Source: Allacma fusca
Lineage: Eukaryota > Arthropoda > Collembola > Symphypleona > Sminthuridae
NCBI GenBank assembly: GCA_947179485.1
Contig: OX359248.1
Span: forward strand, 44,588,847 to 44,652,846
Direction: 5' to 3'
Length of the DNA: 64,000 bases
Position 1 is the first letter of the stretch; each line of letters opens with the position of its first letter. Below the pieces are notes generated by a model, which did no database searches, was not told where the DNA came from, and saw nothing but the letters and a program-made list of their open reading frames with translations. Of the stretch, positions 22,772-35,030 are shown in pieces. The translations under genes and the position numbers were made by a program.

Positions 22772-25700
22772 TTGCAGTTAAGAAAGTTTAGCTTGCAGTT
22801 AAGGAAGTTTAGCTTGCAGTTAAGAAAGTTTAGCTTGCAGTTAAGAAAGTTTAGCTTGCAGTTAAGAAAGTTTAGCTTGCAGTTAAGAAAGTTTAGCTTG
22901 CAGTTAAGAAAGTTTAGCTTGCAGTTAAGAAAGTTTAGCTTGCAGTTAAGAAAGTTTAGCTTGCAGTTAAGAAAGTTTAGCTTGCAGTTAAGAAAGTTTA
23001 GCTTGCAGTTAGGAAAGTTTAGCTTGCAGTTTAGAAAGTTTAGCTTGCAGTTAAGAAAGTTTAGCTTGCAGTTAAGAAAGTTTAGCTTGCAGTTAAGAAA
23101 GTTTAGCTTGCAGTTAAGAAAGTTTAGCTTGCAGTTAAGAAAGTTTAGCTTGCAGTTAAGAAAGTTTAGCTTGCAGTTAAGAAAGTTTAGCTTGCAGTTA
23201 AGAAAGTTTAGCTTGCAGTTAAGAAAGTTTAGCTTGCAGTTAAGAAAATTTAGCTTGCAGTTAGATTTTAGCTTGCAGTTAGATTTTAGCTTGCAGTTAG
23301 ATTTTAGCTTGCAGTTAAGAAAGTTTAGCTTGCAGTTAGATTTTAGCTTGCAGTTAAGAAAGTTTAGCTTGCAGTTGAGAAAGTTTAGCTTGCAGTTAAG
23401 AAAGTTTAGCTTGCAGTTAAGAAAGTTTAGCTTGCAGTTAAGAAAGTTTAGCTTGCAGTTAAGAAAGTTTAGCTTGCAGTTAAGAAAATTTAGCTTGCAG
23501 TAAGATTTTAGCTTGCAGTTAGATTTTAGCTTGCAGTTAAGAAAGTTTAGCTTGCAGTTAAGAAAGTTTAGCTTGCAGTTAAGAAAGTTTAGCTTGCCGT
23601 TAAGAAAGTTTAGCTTGCATTTAAGTTTAGCTTGCAGTTAAGTTTAGCTTGCAGTTAAGAAAATTTTGCTTGCAGTTAAGAAAGTTTAGCTTGCAGTTAA
23701 GAAGGTTTAGCTTGCTATTAAGAAAGTTTAGCTTGCAGTTAAGAAAGTTAAGCTTGCAGTTAAGAAAGTTTAGCTTGCAGTTAAGAAAGTTTAGCTTGCA
23801 GTTAAGAAAGTTTAGCTTGCAGTTAAGAAAGTTTAGCTTGCAGTTAAGAAAGTTTAGCTTGCAGTTAAGAAAGTTTAGCTTCCAGTTAAGAAAGTTTAGC
23901 TTGCAGTTAAGAAAGTTTAGCTTGCAGTTAAGAAAGTTTAGCTTGCAATTAAGAAAGTTAAGCTTGCAGTTAAGAAAGTTTAGCTTGCAGTTAAGTTTAG
24001 CTTGCAGTTAACGTCAGCTTGCAGTTAAGAAAGTTTTACTTGCAGTTAAGAAAGTTTGGCTTGCAGTTAAGAAAGTTAAGCTCTCAGTTAATAAAGTTTA
24101 GCTTGCAGTTAAGAAAGTTTAACTTGCAGTTAATAAAGTTTAGCTTGCAGTTAAGAAAGTTTAGCTTGCAGTTAAGAAAGTTTAGCTTGCAGTTAAGAAA
24201 ATTTAGCTTTCAGTTAAGAAATTTTAGCTTGCAGTTAAGAAAGTTTAGCTTGCAGTTAAGAAAGTTTAGCTTGCAGTTAAGAAAGTTTAGCTTGCAGTTA
24301 AGAAAGTTTAGCTTGCAGTTAAGAAAGTTAAGCTTGCAGTTAAGAAAGTTTAGCTTGCAGTTAAGAAAGTTTAGCTTGCAGTTAAGAAAGTTTAGCTTGC
24401 AGTTAAGAAAGTTTAGCTTGCAGTTAAGAAAGTTTAGCTTGCAGTTAAGAAAGTTTAGCTTGCAGTTAAGCAAGTTTAGCTTGCAGTTAAGTTTAGCTTG
24501 CAGTTAAGAAAGTTTAGCTTGCAGTTAAGAAAGTTTAGCTTGCAGTTAAGAACGTTTAGCTTGCAGTTAAGAAAGTTTAGCTTGCAGTTAAGAAAGTTTA
24601 GCTTGCAGTTAAGAAAGTTTAGCTTGCGGTTAAGAAAGTTTAGCTTGCAGTTAAGAAAGTTTAGCTTGCAGTTAAGAAAGTTTAGCTTGCAGTTAAGAAA
24701 GTTTAGCTTGCAGTTAAGAAAGTTTAGCTTGCAGTTAAGAAAGTTTAGCTTGCAGTTAAGAAAGTTTAGCTTGCATTTAAGTTTAGCTTGCAGTTAAGTT
24801 TAGCTTGCAGTTAAGAAAATTTAGCTTGCAGTTAAGAAAGTTTAGCTTGCAGTTAAGAAGGTTTAGCTTGCTATTAAGAAAGTTTAGCTTGCAGTTAAGA
24901 AAGTTAAGCTTGCAGTTAAGAAAATTTAGCTTGCAGTTAGATTTTAGCTTGCAGTTAAGTTTAGCTTGCAGTTAAGAAAGTTTAGCTTGCAGTTAAGAAA
25001 GTTTAGCTTGCAGTTAAGAACGTTTAGCTTGCAGTTAAGAAAGTTTAGCTTGCAGTTAAGAAAGTTTAGCTTGCAGTTAAGAAAGTTTAGCTTGCGGTTA
25101 AGAAAGTTTAGCTTGCAGTTAAGAAAGTTTAGCTTGCAGTTAAGAAAGTTTAGCTTGCAGTTAAGAAAGTTTAGCTTGCAGTTAAGAAAGTTTAGCTTGC
25201 AGTTAAGAAAATTTAGCTTGCAGTTAGATTTTAGCTTGCAGTTAGATTTTAGCTTGCAGTTAGATTTTAGCTTGCAGTTAAGAAAGTTTAGCTTGCAGTT
25301 AAGAAAGTTTAGCTTGCAGTTAAGAAAGTTTAGCTTGCCGTTAAGAAAGTTTAGCTTGCCGTTAAGAAAGTTTAGCTTGCCGTTAAGAAAGTTTAGCTTG
25401 CCGTTAAGAAAGTTTAGCTTGCAGTTAAGAAAGTTTAGCTTGCAGTTGAGAAAGTTTAGCTTGCAGTTAAGAAAGTTTAGCTTGCAGTTAAGAAAGTTTA
25501 GCTTGCAGTTAAGAAAGTTTAGCTTGCAGTTAAGAAAGTTTAGCTTGCAGTTAAGAAAATTTAGCTTGCAGTTAGATTTTAGCTTGCAGTTAGATTTTAG
25601 CTTGCAGTTAAGAAAGTTTAGCTTGCAGTTAAGAAAGTTTAGCTTGCAGTTAAGAAAGTTTAGCTTGCCGTTAAGAAAGTTTAGCTTGCATTTAAGTTTA

Positions 25701-26152
25701 GCTTGCAGTTAAGTTTAGCTTGCAGTTAAGAAAATTTAACTTGCAGTTAAGAAAGTTTAGCTTGCAGTTAAGAAGGTTTAGCTTGCTATTAAGAAAGTTT
25801 AGCTTGCAGTTAAGAAAGTTAAGCTTGCAGTTAAGAAAGTTTAGCTTGCAGTTAAGAAAGTTTAGCTTGCAGTTAAGAAAGTTTAGCTTGCAGTTAAGAA
25901 AGTTTAGCTTGCAGTTAGATTTTAGCTTGCAGTTAGATTTTAGCTTGCAGTTAGATTTTAGCTTGCAGTTAAGAAAGTTTAGCTTGCAGTTAAGAAAGTT
26001 TAGCTTGCGGTTAAGAAAGTTTAGCTTGCCGTTAAGAAAGTTTAGCTTGCCGTTAAGAAAGTTTAGCTTGCCGTTAAGAAAGTTTAGCTTGCAGTTAAGA
26101 AAGTTTAGCTTGCAGTTGAGAAAGTTTAGCTTGCAGTTAAGAAAGTTTAGCT
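21025..26152 (+). repeat. 5128-bp segmental duplication in B1, copy 1
   Basis: From the CTTGCCG plus CAGTTTAG pair near 21025, marker order recurs 5128 bp later (21518/26646, 21861/26989, 22619/27747, 22772/27900). The offset then slips to 5089 (24007/29096), 4984 (24498/29482) and 4655 (25720/30375) as copy 2 loses whole units. All slips are explained by loss or gain of units or small groups of units. Confidence 0.82.
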
Positions 26153-29100
26153 TGCCGTTAAGAAAGTTTAGCTTGCAGTTTAGAAAGTTTAGCTTGCAGT
26201 TAAGAAAGTTTAGCTTGCAGTTAAGAAAGTTTAGCTTGCAGTTAAGAAAGTTTAGCTTGCAGTTAAGAAAGTTTAGCTTGCAGTTAAGAACGTTTAGCTT
26301 GCAGTTAAGAAAGTTTAGCTTGCAGTTAAGAAAGTTTAGCTTGCAGTTAAGAAAGTTTAGCTTGCAGTTAAGAAAGTTTAGCTTGCAGTTAAGAAAGTTT
26401 AGCTTGCAGTTAAGAAAGTTTAGCTTGCAGTTAAGAAAGTTTAGCTTGCAGTTACGAAATTTTAGCTTGCAGTTAAGAAAGTTTAGCTTGCAGTTAAGAA
26501 AGTTTAGCTTGCAGTTAAGAAAGTTAAGCTTGCAGTTAAGAAAGTTAAGCTTGCAGTTAATAAAGTTAAGCTTGCAGTTAAGAAAGTTTAGCTTGCAGTT
26601 AATAAAGTTTAGCTTGCAGTTAAGAAATTTTAGCTTGCAGTTATGACAGTTTAGCTTGCAGTTAAGAAAGTTTAACTTGCAGTTAGGAAAGTTTAGCTTG
26701 CAGTTAAGAAAGTTTAGCTTGCAGTTAAGAAAGTTTAGCTTGCAGTTAAGAACGTTTAGCTTGCAGTTAAGCAAGTTTAGCTTGCAGTTAAGTTTAGCTT
26801 GCAGTTAAGAAAGTTTAGCTTGCAGTTAAGGAAGTTTAGCTTGCAGTTAAGAAAGTTTAGCTTGCAGTTAAGAAAGTTTAGCTTGCAGTTAAGAAAGTTT
26901 AGCTTGCAGTTAAGAACGTTTAGCTTGCAATTAAGAAAGTTAAGCTTGCAGTTAAGAAAGTTAAGCTTGCAGTTAAGTTTAGCTTGCAGTTAACGTCAGC
27001 TTGCAGTTAAGAAAGTTTTACTTGCAGTTAAGAAAGTTTGGCTTGCAGTTAAGAAAGTTAAGCTTGCAGTTAATAAAGTTTAGCTTGCAGTTAAGAAAGT
27101 TTAACTTGCAGTTAATAAAGTTTAGCTTGCAGTTAAGAAAGTTTAGCTTGCAGTTAAGAAAGTTTAGCTTGCAGTTAAGAAAATTTAGCTTTCAGTTAAG
27201 AAATTTTAGCTTGCAGTTAAGAAAGTTTAGCTTGCAGTTAAGAAAGTTTAGCTTGCCGTTAAGAAAGTTTAGCTTGCAGTTTAGAAAGTTTAGCTTGCAG
27301 TTAAGAAAGTTTAGCTTGCAGTTAAGAAAGTTTAGCTTGCAGTTAAGAAAGTTTAGCTTGCAGTTAAGAAAGTTTAGCTTGCAGTTAAGAACGTTTAGCT
27401 TGCAGTTAAGAAAGTTTAGCTTGCAGTTAAGAAAGTTTAGCTTGCAGTTAAGAAAGTTTAGCTTGCAGTTAAGAAAGTTTAGCTTGCAGTTAAGAAAATT
27501 TAGCTTGCAGTTAAGAAAGTTTAGCTTGCAGTTAAGAAAGTTTAGCTTGCAGTTACGAAATTTTAGCTTGCAGTTAAGAAAGTTTAGCTTGCAGTTAAGA
27601 AAGTTTAGCTTGCAGTTAAGAAAGTTAAGCTTGCAGTTAAGAAAGTTAAGCTTGCAGTTAATAAAGTTTAGCTTGCAGTTAAGAAAGTTTAGCTTGCAGT
27701 TAATAAAGTTTAGCTTGCAGTTAAGAAATTTTAGCTTGCAGTTATGACAGTTTAGCTTGCAGTTAAGAAAGTTTAACTTGCAGTTAGGAAAGTTTAGCTT
27801 GCAGTTAAGAAAGTTTAGCTTGCAGTTAAGAAAGTTTAGCTTGCAGTTAAGAACGTTTAGCTTGCAGTTAAGCAAGTTTAGCTTGCAGTTAAGTTTAGCT
27901 TGCAGTTAAGAAAGTTTAGCTTGCAGTTAAGGAAGTTTAGCTTGCAGTTAAGAAAGTTTAGCTTGCAGTTAAGAAAGTTTAGCTTGCAGTTAAGAAAGTT
28001 TAGCTTGCAGTTAAGAAAGTTTAGCTTGCAGTTAAGAAAGTTTAGCTTGCAGTTAAGAAAGTTTAGCTTGCAGTTAAGAAAGTTTAGCTTGCAGTTAAGA
28101 AAGTTTAGCTTGCAGTTAAGAAAGTTTAGCTTGCAGTTAGGAAAGTTTAGCTTGCAGTTTAGAAAGTTTAGCTTGCAGTTAAGAAAGTTTAGCTTGCAGT
28201 TAAGAAAGTTTAGCTTGCAGTTAAGAAAGTTTAGCTTGCAGTTAAGAAAGTTTAGCTTGCAGTTAAGAAAGTTTAGCTTGCAGTTAAGAAAGTTTAGCTT
28301 GCAGTTAAGAAAGTTTAGCTTGCAGTTAAGAAAGTTTAGCTTGCAGTTAAGAAAATTTAGCTTGCAGTTAGATTTTAGCTTGCAGTTAGATTTTAGCTTG
28401 CAGTTAAGAAAGTTTAGCTTGCAGTTAGATTTTAGCTTGCAGTTAAGAAAGTTTAGCTTGCAGTTGAGAAAGTTTAGGTTGCAGTTAAGAAAGTTTAGCT
28501 TGCAGTTAAGAAAGTTTAGCTTGCAGTTAAGAAAGTTTAGCTTGCAGTTAAGAAAGTTTAGCTTGCAGTTAAGAAAATTTAGCTTGCAGTTAGATTTTAG
28601 CTTGCAGTTAGATTTTAGCTTGCAGTTAAGAAAGTTTAGCTTGCAGTTAAGAAAGTTTAGCTTGCAGTTAAGAAAGTTTAGCTTGCCGTTAAGAAAGTTT
28701 AGCTTGCATTTAAGTTTAGCTTGCAGTTAAGTTTAGCTTGCAGTTAAGAAAATTTAGCTTGCAGTTAAGAAAGTTTAGCTTGCAGTTAAGAAGGTTTAGC
28801 TTGCTATAAAGAAAGTTTAGCTTGCAGTTAAGAAAGTTAAGCTTGCAGTTAAGAAAGTTTAGCTTGCAGTTAAGAAAGTTTAGCTTGCAGTTAAGAAAGT
28901 TTAGCTTGCAGTTAAGAAAGTTTAGCTTGCAGTTAAGAAAGTTTAGCTTGCAGTTAAGAAAGTTTAGCTTCCAGTTAAGAAAGTTTAGCTTGCAGTTAAG
29001 AAAGTTTAGCTTGCAGTTAAGAAAGTTTAGCTTGCAATTAAGAAAGTTAAGCTTGCAGTTAAGAAAGTTTAGCTTGCAGTTAAGTTTAGCTTGCAGTTAA

Positions 29101-30770
29101 CGTCAGCTTGCAGTTAAGAAAGTTTTACTTGCAGTTAAGAAAGTTTGGCTTGCAGTTAAGAAAGTTAAGCTCTCAGTTAATAAAGTTTAGCTTGCAGTTA
29201 AGAAAGTTTAGCTTCCAGTTAAGAAAGTTTAGCTTGCAGTTAAGAAAGTTTAGCTTGCAGTTAAGAAAGTTTAGCTTGCAGTTAAGAAAGTTTAGCTTGC
29301 AGTTAAGAAAGTTAAGCTTGCAGTTAAGAAAGTTTAGCTTGCAGTTAAGAAAGTTTAGCTTGCAGTTAAGAAAGTTTAGCTTGCAGTTAAGAAAGTTTAG
29401 CTTGCAGTTAAGAAAGTTTAGCTTGCAGTTAAGAAAGTTTAGCTTGCAGTTAAGCAAGTTTAGCTTGCAGTTAAGTTTAGCTTGCAGTTAAGAAAGTTTA
29501 GCTTGCAGTTAAGAAAGTTTAGCTTGCAGTTAAGAACGTTTAGCTTGCAGTTAAGAAAGTTTAGCTTGCAGTTAAGAAAGTTTAGCTTGCAGTTAAGAAA
29601 GTTTAGCTTGCGGTTAAGAAAGTTTAGCTTGCAGTTAAGAAAGTTTAGCTTGCAGTTAAGAAAGTTTAGCTTGCAGTTAAGAAAGTTTAGCTTGCAGTTA
29701 AGAAAGTTTAGCTTGCAGTTAAGAAAGTTTAGCTTGCAGTTAAGAAAGTTTAGCTTGCATTTAAGTTTAGCTTGCAGTTAAGTTTAGCTTGCAGTTAAGA
29801 AAATTTAGCTTGCAGTTAAGAAAGTTTAGCTTGCAGTTAAGAAAGTTTAGCTTGCAGTTAAGAAAATTTAGCTTGCAGTTAGATTTTAGCTTGCAGTTAG
29901 ATTTTAGCTTGCAGTTAAGAAAGTTTAGCTTGCAGTTAAGAAAGTTTAGCTTGCAGTTAAGAAAGTTTAGCTTGCCGTTAAGAAAGTTTAGCTTGCCGTT
30001 AAGAAAGTTTAGCTTGCCGTTAAGAAAGTTTAGCTTGCCGTTAAGAAAGTTTAGCTTGCAGTTAAGAAAGTTTAGCTTGCAGTTGAGAAAGTTTAGCTTG
30101 CAGTTAAGAAAGTTTAGCTTGCAGTTAAGAAAGTTTAGCTTGCAGTTAAGAAAGTTTAGCTTGCAGTTAAGAAAGTTTAGCTTGCAGTTAAGAAAATTTA
30201 GCTTGCAGTTAGATTTTAGCTTGCAGTTAGATTTTAGCTTGCAGTTAGATTTTAGCTTGCAGTTAAGAAAGTTTAGCTTGCAGTTAAGAAAGTTTAGCTT
30301 GCAGTTAAGAAAGTTTAGCTTGCCGTTAAGAAAGTTTAGCTTGCATTTAAGTTTAGCTTGCAGTTAAGTTTAGCTTGCAGTTAAGAAAATTTAACTTGCA
30401 GTTAAGAAAGTTTAGCTTGCAGTTAAGAAGGTTTAGCTTGCTATTAAGAAAGTTTAGCTTGCAGTTAAGAAAGTTAAGCTTGCAGTTAAGAAAGTTTAGC
30501 TTGCAGTTAAGAAAGTTTAGCTTGCAGTTAAGAAAGTTTAGCTTGCAGTTAAGAAAGTTTAGCTTGCAGTTAGATTTTAGCTTGCAGTTAGATTTTAGCT
30601 TGCAGTTAGATTTTAGCTTGCAGTTAAGAAAGTTTAGCTTGCAGTTAAGAAAGTTTAGCTTGCGGTTAAGAAAGTTTAGCTTGCCGTTAAGAAAGTTTAG
30701 CTTGCCGTTAAGAAAGTTTAGCTTGCCGTTAAGAAAGTTTAGCTTGCCGTTAAGAAAGTTTAGCTTGCAG
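26153..30770 (+). repeat. 5128-bp segmental duplication in B1, copy 2
   Basis: This is the partner of 21025-26152, net shorter by several hundred bases. It carries its own changes: GCTATAAAG at about 28804 where copy 1 has GCTATTAAG, TTTAGGTTGC at about 28475, and a shortened GTTAACGTCAGC segment at 29108-29491. It ends with a second CTTGCGG plus four CTTGCCG cluster. Confidence 0.8.
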
Positions 30771-31780
30771 TTAAGAAAGTTTAGCTTGCAGTTAAGAAAG
30801 TTTAGCTTGCAGTTAAGCAAGTTTAGCTTGCAGTTAAGTTTAGCTTGCAGTTAAGAAAGTTTAGCTTGCAGTTAAGAAAGTTTAGCTTGCAGTTAAGAAA
30901 ATTTAGCTTGCAGTTAGATTTTAGCTTGCAGTTAGATTTTAGCTTGCAGTTAAGAAAGTTTAGCTTGCAGTTAAGAAAGTTTAGCTTGCAGTTAAGAAAG
31001 TTTAGCTTGCAGTTAAGAAAGTTTAGCTTGCCGTTAAGAAAGTTTAGCTTGCATTTAAGTTTAGCTTGCAGTTAAGTTTAGCTTGCAGTTAAGAAAATTT
31101 AACTTGCAGTTAAGAAAGTTTAGCTTGCAGTTAAGAAGGTTTAGCTTGCTATTAAGAAAGTTTAGCTTGCAGTTAAGAAAGTTAAGCTTGCAGTTAAGAA
31201 AGTTTAGCTTGCAGTTAAGAAAGTTTAGCTTGCAGTTAAGAAAGTTTAGCTTGCAGTTAAGAAAGTTTAGCTTGCAGTTAAGAAAGTTTAGCTTGCAGTT
31301 AAGAAAGTTTAGCTTCCAGTTAAGAAAGTTTAGCTTGCAGTTAAGAAAGTTTAGCTTGCAGTTAAGAAAGTTTAGCTTGCAATTAAGAAAGTTAAGCTTG
31401 CAGTTAAGAAAGTTTAGCTTGCAGTTAAGTTTAGCTTGCAGTTAACGTCAGCTTGCAGTTAAGAAAGTTTTACTTGCAGTTAAGAAAGTTTGGCTTGCAG
31501 TTAAGAAAGTTAAGCTTGCAGTTAATAAAGTTTAGCTTGCAGTTAAGAAAGTTTAAGTTGCAGTTAATAAAGTTTAGCTTGCAGTTAAGAAAGTTTAGCT
31601 TGCAGTTAAGAAAGTTTAGCTTGCAGTTAAGAAAATTTAGCTTTCAGTTAAGAAATTTTAGCTTGCAGTTAAGAAAGTTTAGCTTGCAGTTAAGAAAGTT
31701 TAGCTTGCAGTTAAGAAAGTTTAGCTTGCAGTTAAGAAAGTTTAGCTTGCCGTTAAGAAAGTTTAGCTTGCGTTAAGAAA

Positions 31781-34700
31781 GTTTAGCTTGCAGTTAAGAA
31801 AGTTTAGCTTGAAGTTAAGAAAGTTTAGCTTGCAGTTAATAAAGTTTAGCTTGCAGTTAAGAAAGTTTAGCTTGCAGTTAAGAAAGTTTAGCTTGCAGTT
31901 AAGAACGTTTAGCTTGCAGTTAAGAAAGTTTAGCTTGCAGTTAAGAAAGTTTAGCTTGCAGTTAAGAAAGTTTAGCTTGCAGTTAAGAAAGTTTAGCTTG
32001 CAGTTAAGCAAGTTTAGCTTGCAGTTAACTTTAGCTTGCAGTTAAGAAAGTTTAGCTTGCAGTTAAGAAAGTTTAGCTTGCAGTTAAGCAAGGTTAGCTT
32101 GCAGTTAAGTTTAGCTTGCAGTTAAGAAAGTTTAGCTTGCAGTTAAGAAAGTTTAGCTTGCAGTTAAGAAAGTTTAGCTTGCAGTTAAGAAAGTTTAGCT
32201 TGCAGTTAAGTTTAGCTTGCAGTTAAGAAAGGTTAGCTTGCAGTTAAGAAAGTTTAGCTTGCAGTTAAAAAAGTTTAGCTTGCAGTTAAGAAAGTTTAGC
32301 TTGCCGTTAAGAACGTTTAGCTTGCAGTTAAGAAAGTTTAGCTTGCAGTTAAGAAAGTTTAGCTTGCAGTTAAGAAAGTTTAGCTTGCAGTTAAGAAAGT
32401 TTTGCTTGCAGTTAAGAAAGTTTAGCTTGCAGTTAAGAAAGTTTAGCTTGCAGTTAAGAAAGTTTAGCTTGCAGTTAAGAAAGTTTAGCTTGCAGTTAAG
32501 AAAGTTTAGCTTGCCGTTAAGAAAGTTTAGCTTGCCGTTAAGAAAGTTTAGCTTGCAGTTAAGAAAGTTTAGCTTGCAGTTGAGAAAGTTTAGCTTGCAG
32601 TTAGGAAAGTTTAGTTTGCAGTTAAGAAAGTTTAGCTTACAGTTAAGAAAGTTTAGCTTGCAGTTAAGAAAGTTTAGCTTGCAGTTAAGCAAGTTTAGCT
32701 TGCAGTTAAGTTTAGCTTGCAGTTAAGAAAGTTTAGCTTGCAGTTAAGAAAGTTTAGCTTGCAGTTAAGAAAGTTTAGCTTGCGGTTAAGAAAGTTTAGC
32801 TTGCAGTTAAGTTTAGCTTGCAGTTAAGGAAGTTTAGCTTGCAGTTAAGCAAGGTTAGCTTGCAGTTAAGTTTAGCTTGCAGTTAAGAAAGTTTAGCTTG
32901 CAGTTAAGAAAGTTTAGCTTGCAGTTAAGAAAGTTTAGCTTGCAGTTAAGAAAGTTTAGCTTGCAGTTAAGAACGTTTAGCTTGCAGTTAAGAAAGTTTA
33001 GCTTGCAGTTAAGAAAGTTTAGCTTGCAGTTAAGAAAGTTTAGCTTGCAGTTAAGAAAGTTTAGCTTGCAGTTAAGAAAGTTTAGCTTGCAGTTAAGAAA
33101 GTTTAGCTTGCAGTTAAGAAAGTTTAGCTTGCAGTTAAGAAAGTTTAGCTTGCAGTTAAGAAAGTTTAGCTTGCAGTTAAGGAAGTTTAGCTTGCAGTTA
33201 AGCAAGTTTAGCTTGCAGTTAAGAAAGTTTAGCTTGCAGTTAAGGAAGTTTAGCTTGCAGTTAAGCAAGGTTAGCTTGCAGTTAAGTTTAGCTTGCAGTT
33301 AAGAAAGTTTAGCTTGCAGTTAAGAAAGTTTAGCTTGCAGTTAAGAAAGTTTAGCTTGCAGTTAAGAAAGTTTAGCTTGCAGTTAAGAAAGTTTAGCTTG
33401 CAGTTAAGAAAGTTTGGCTTGCAGTTAAGTTTAGCTTGCAGTTAAGAAAGTTTGGCTTGCAGTTAAGAAAGTTTAGCTGGCAGTTAAGTTTAGCTTGCAG
33501 TTAAGAAAGTTTAGCTTGCAGTTAAGAAAGTTTAGGTTGCAGTTAAGAAAGTTTGGCTTGCAGTTAAGAAAGTTTAGCTTGCAGTTAATAAAGTTTAGCT
33601 TGCAGTTAAGTTTAGCTTGAAGTTAAGTTTAGCTTGCAGTTAAGAAAGTTTAGCTTGCAGTTAAGAAAGTTTAGCTTGCAGTTAAGAAAGTTTAGCTTGC
33701 ATTTAAGAAAGTTTAGCTTACAGTTAAGAAAGTTTAGCTTGCAGTTAAGAAAGTTTAGCTTGCAGTTAAGCAAGTTTAGCTTGCAGTTAAGAAAGTTTAG
33801 CTTGCAGTTAAGAACGTTTAGCTTGCAGTTAAGAAAGTTTAGCTTGCAGTTAAGAAAGTTTAGCTTGCAGTTAAGAAAGTTTAGCTTGCAGTTAAGAAAG
33901 TTTAGCTTGCAGTTAAGAAAGTTTAGCTTGCAGTTAAGTTTAGCTTGCAGTTAAGAAAGTTTAGCTTGCAGTTAAGAAAGTTTAGCTTGCAGTTAAGAAA
34001 GTTTAGCTTGCAGTTAAGAAAGTTTAGCTTGCAGTTAAGAACGTTTAGCTTGCAGTTAAGAAAGTTTAGCTTGCAGTTAAGAAAGTTTAGCTTGCAGTTA
34101 AGAAAGTTTAGCTTGCAGTTAAGAAAGTTTAGCTTGCAGTTAAGAAAGTTTAGCTTGCAGTTAAGAAAATTTAGCTGGCAGTTAAGCAAGTTTAGCTTGC
34201 AGTTAACTTTAGCTTGCAGTTAAGAAAGTTTAGCTTGCAGTTAAGAAAGTTTAGCTTGCAGTTAAGCAAGGTTAGCTTGCAGTTAAGTTTAGCTTGCAGT
34301 TAAGAAAGTTTAGCTTGCAGTTAAGAAAGTTTAGCTTGCAGTTAAGAAAGTTTAGCTTGCAGTTAAGAAAGTTTAGCTTGCAGTTAAGAAAGTTTGGCTT
34401 GCAGTTAAGTTTAGCTTGCAGTTAAGAAAGTTTAGCTTGCAGTTAAGAAAGTTTAGCTTGCAGTTAAGTTTAGCTTGCAGTTAAGAAAGTATGCTTGCAG
34501 TTAAGAAAGTTTAGCTTGCAGTTAAAAAAGTTTAGCTTGCAGTTAAGAAAGTTTAGCTTGCCGTTAAGAACGTTTAGCTTGCAGTTAAGAAAGTTTAGCT
34601 TGCAGTTAAGAAAGTTTAGCTTGCAGTTAAGAAAGTTTAGCTTGCAGTTAAGAAAGTTTAGCTTGCGGTTAAGAAAGTTTAGCTTGCAGTTAAGTTTAGC

Positions 34701-35030
34701 TTGCAGTTAAGAAAGTTTAGCTTGCAGTTAAGAAAGTTTAGCTTGCAGTTAAGAAAGTTTAGCTTGCAGTTAAGAAAGTTTAGCTTGCAGTTAAGAAAGT
34801 TTAGCTTGCAGTTAAGAAAGTTTAGCTTGCAGTTAAGAACGTTTAGCTTGCAGTTAAGAAAGTTTAGCTTGCAGTTAAGAAAGTTTAGCTTGCAGTTAAG
34901 AAAGTTAAGCTTGCAGTTAAGAAAGTTTAGCTTGCAGTTAAGAAAGTTTAGCTTGCAGTTAAGAAAGTTTAGCTTGCAGTTAAGAAAGTTTAGCTTGCAG
35001 TTAAGGAAGTTTAGCTTGCAGTTAAGAAAA
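31781..35030 (+). repeat. Domain C1: C-type island between two B domains
   Basis: There are no 18-bp units and no GTTAACGTCAGC here until the B2 edge. It has GTTAACTTTAGC (32024, 34202), GCAAGGTTAGC (about 32090, 32850, 33266, 34264), GTTTGGC followed by a 17-bp unit, TTTAGGTTGC, and a rare AAGTATGCTTGC unit at about 34488. All of these recur in the last 11 kb. The unit order of 32217-32726 resembles 53238-53810, and 33634-33954 resembles 57463-57777. It is bounded on the left by a 20-bp unit and on the right by the first 18-bp triplet at 35036. No genes. Confidence 0.83.

Larger units (their letters stand above)
15251..31780 (+). repeat. Domain B1: satellite subfamily with 18-bp units and GTTAACGTCAGC
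   Basis: The hallmarks are tracts of 18-bp TTAGATTTT units, eight GTTAACGTCAGC markers, paired 17-bp units starting GCATTTAAG, AAAATTTAGCTTTCAG units, GTTAATAAAG units and clusters of CTTGCCG units. A canonical cycle has three parts. First is a segment opened by GTTAACGTCAGC (then GTTTTAC, GTTTGGC, GTTAAGC, TAATAAAG units in that order). Next is a segment with an AACGTT unit and 18-bp tracts. Last is a segment with AAGGTTTAGC and GCTATTAAG units. Many cycles are shortened by deletion of whole segments. The right end is marked by a 20-bp unit (CTTGCGTTAAG, about 31769). No genes. Confidence 0.85.
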
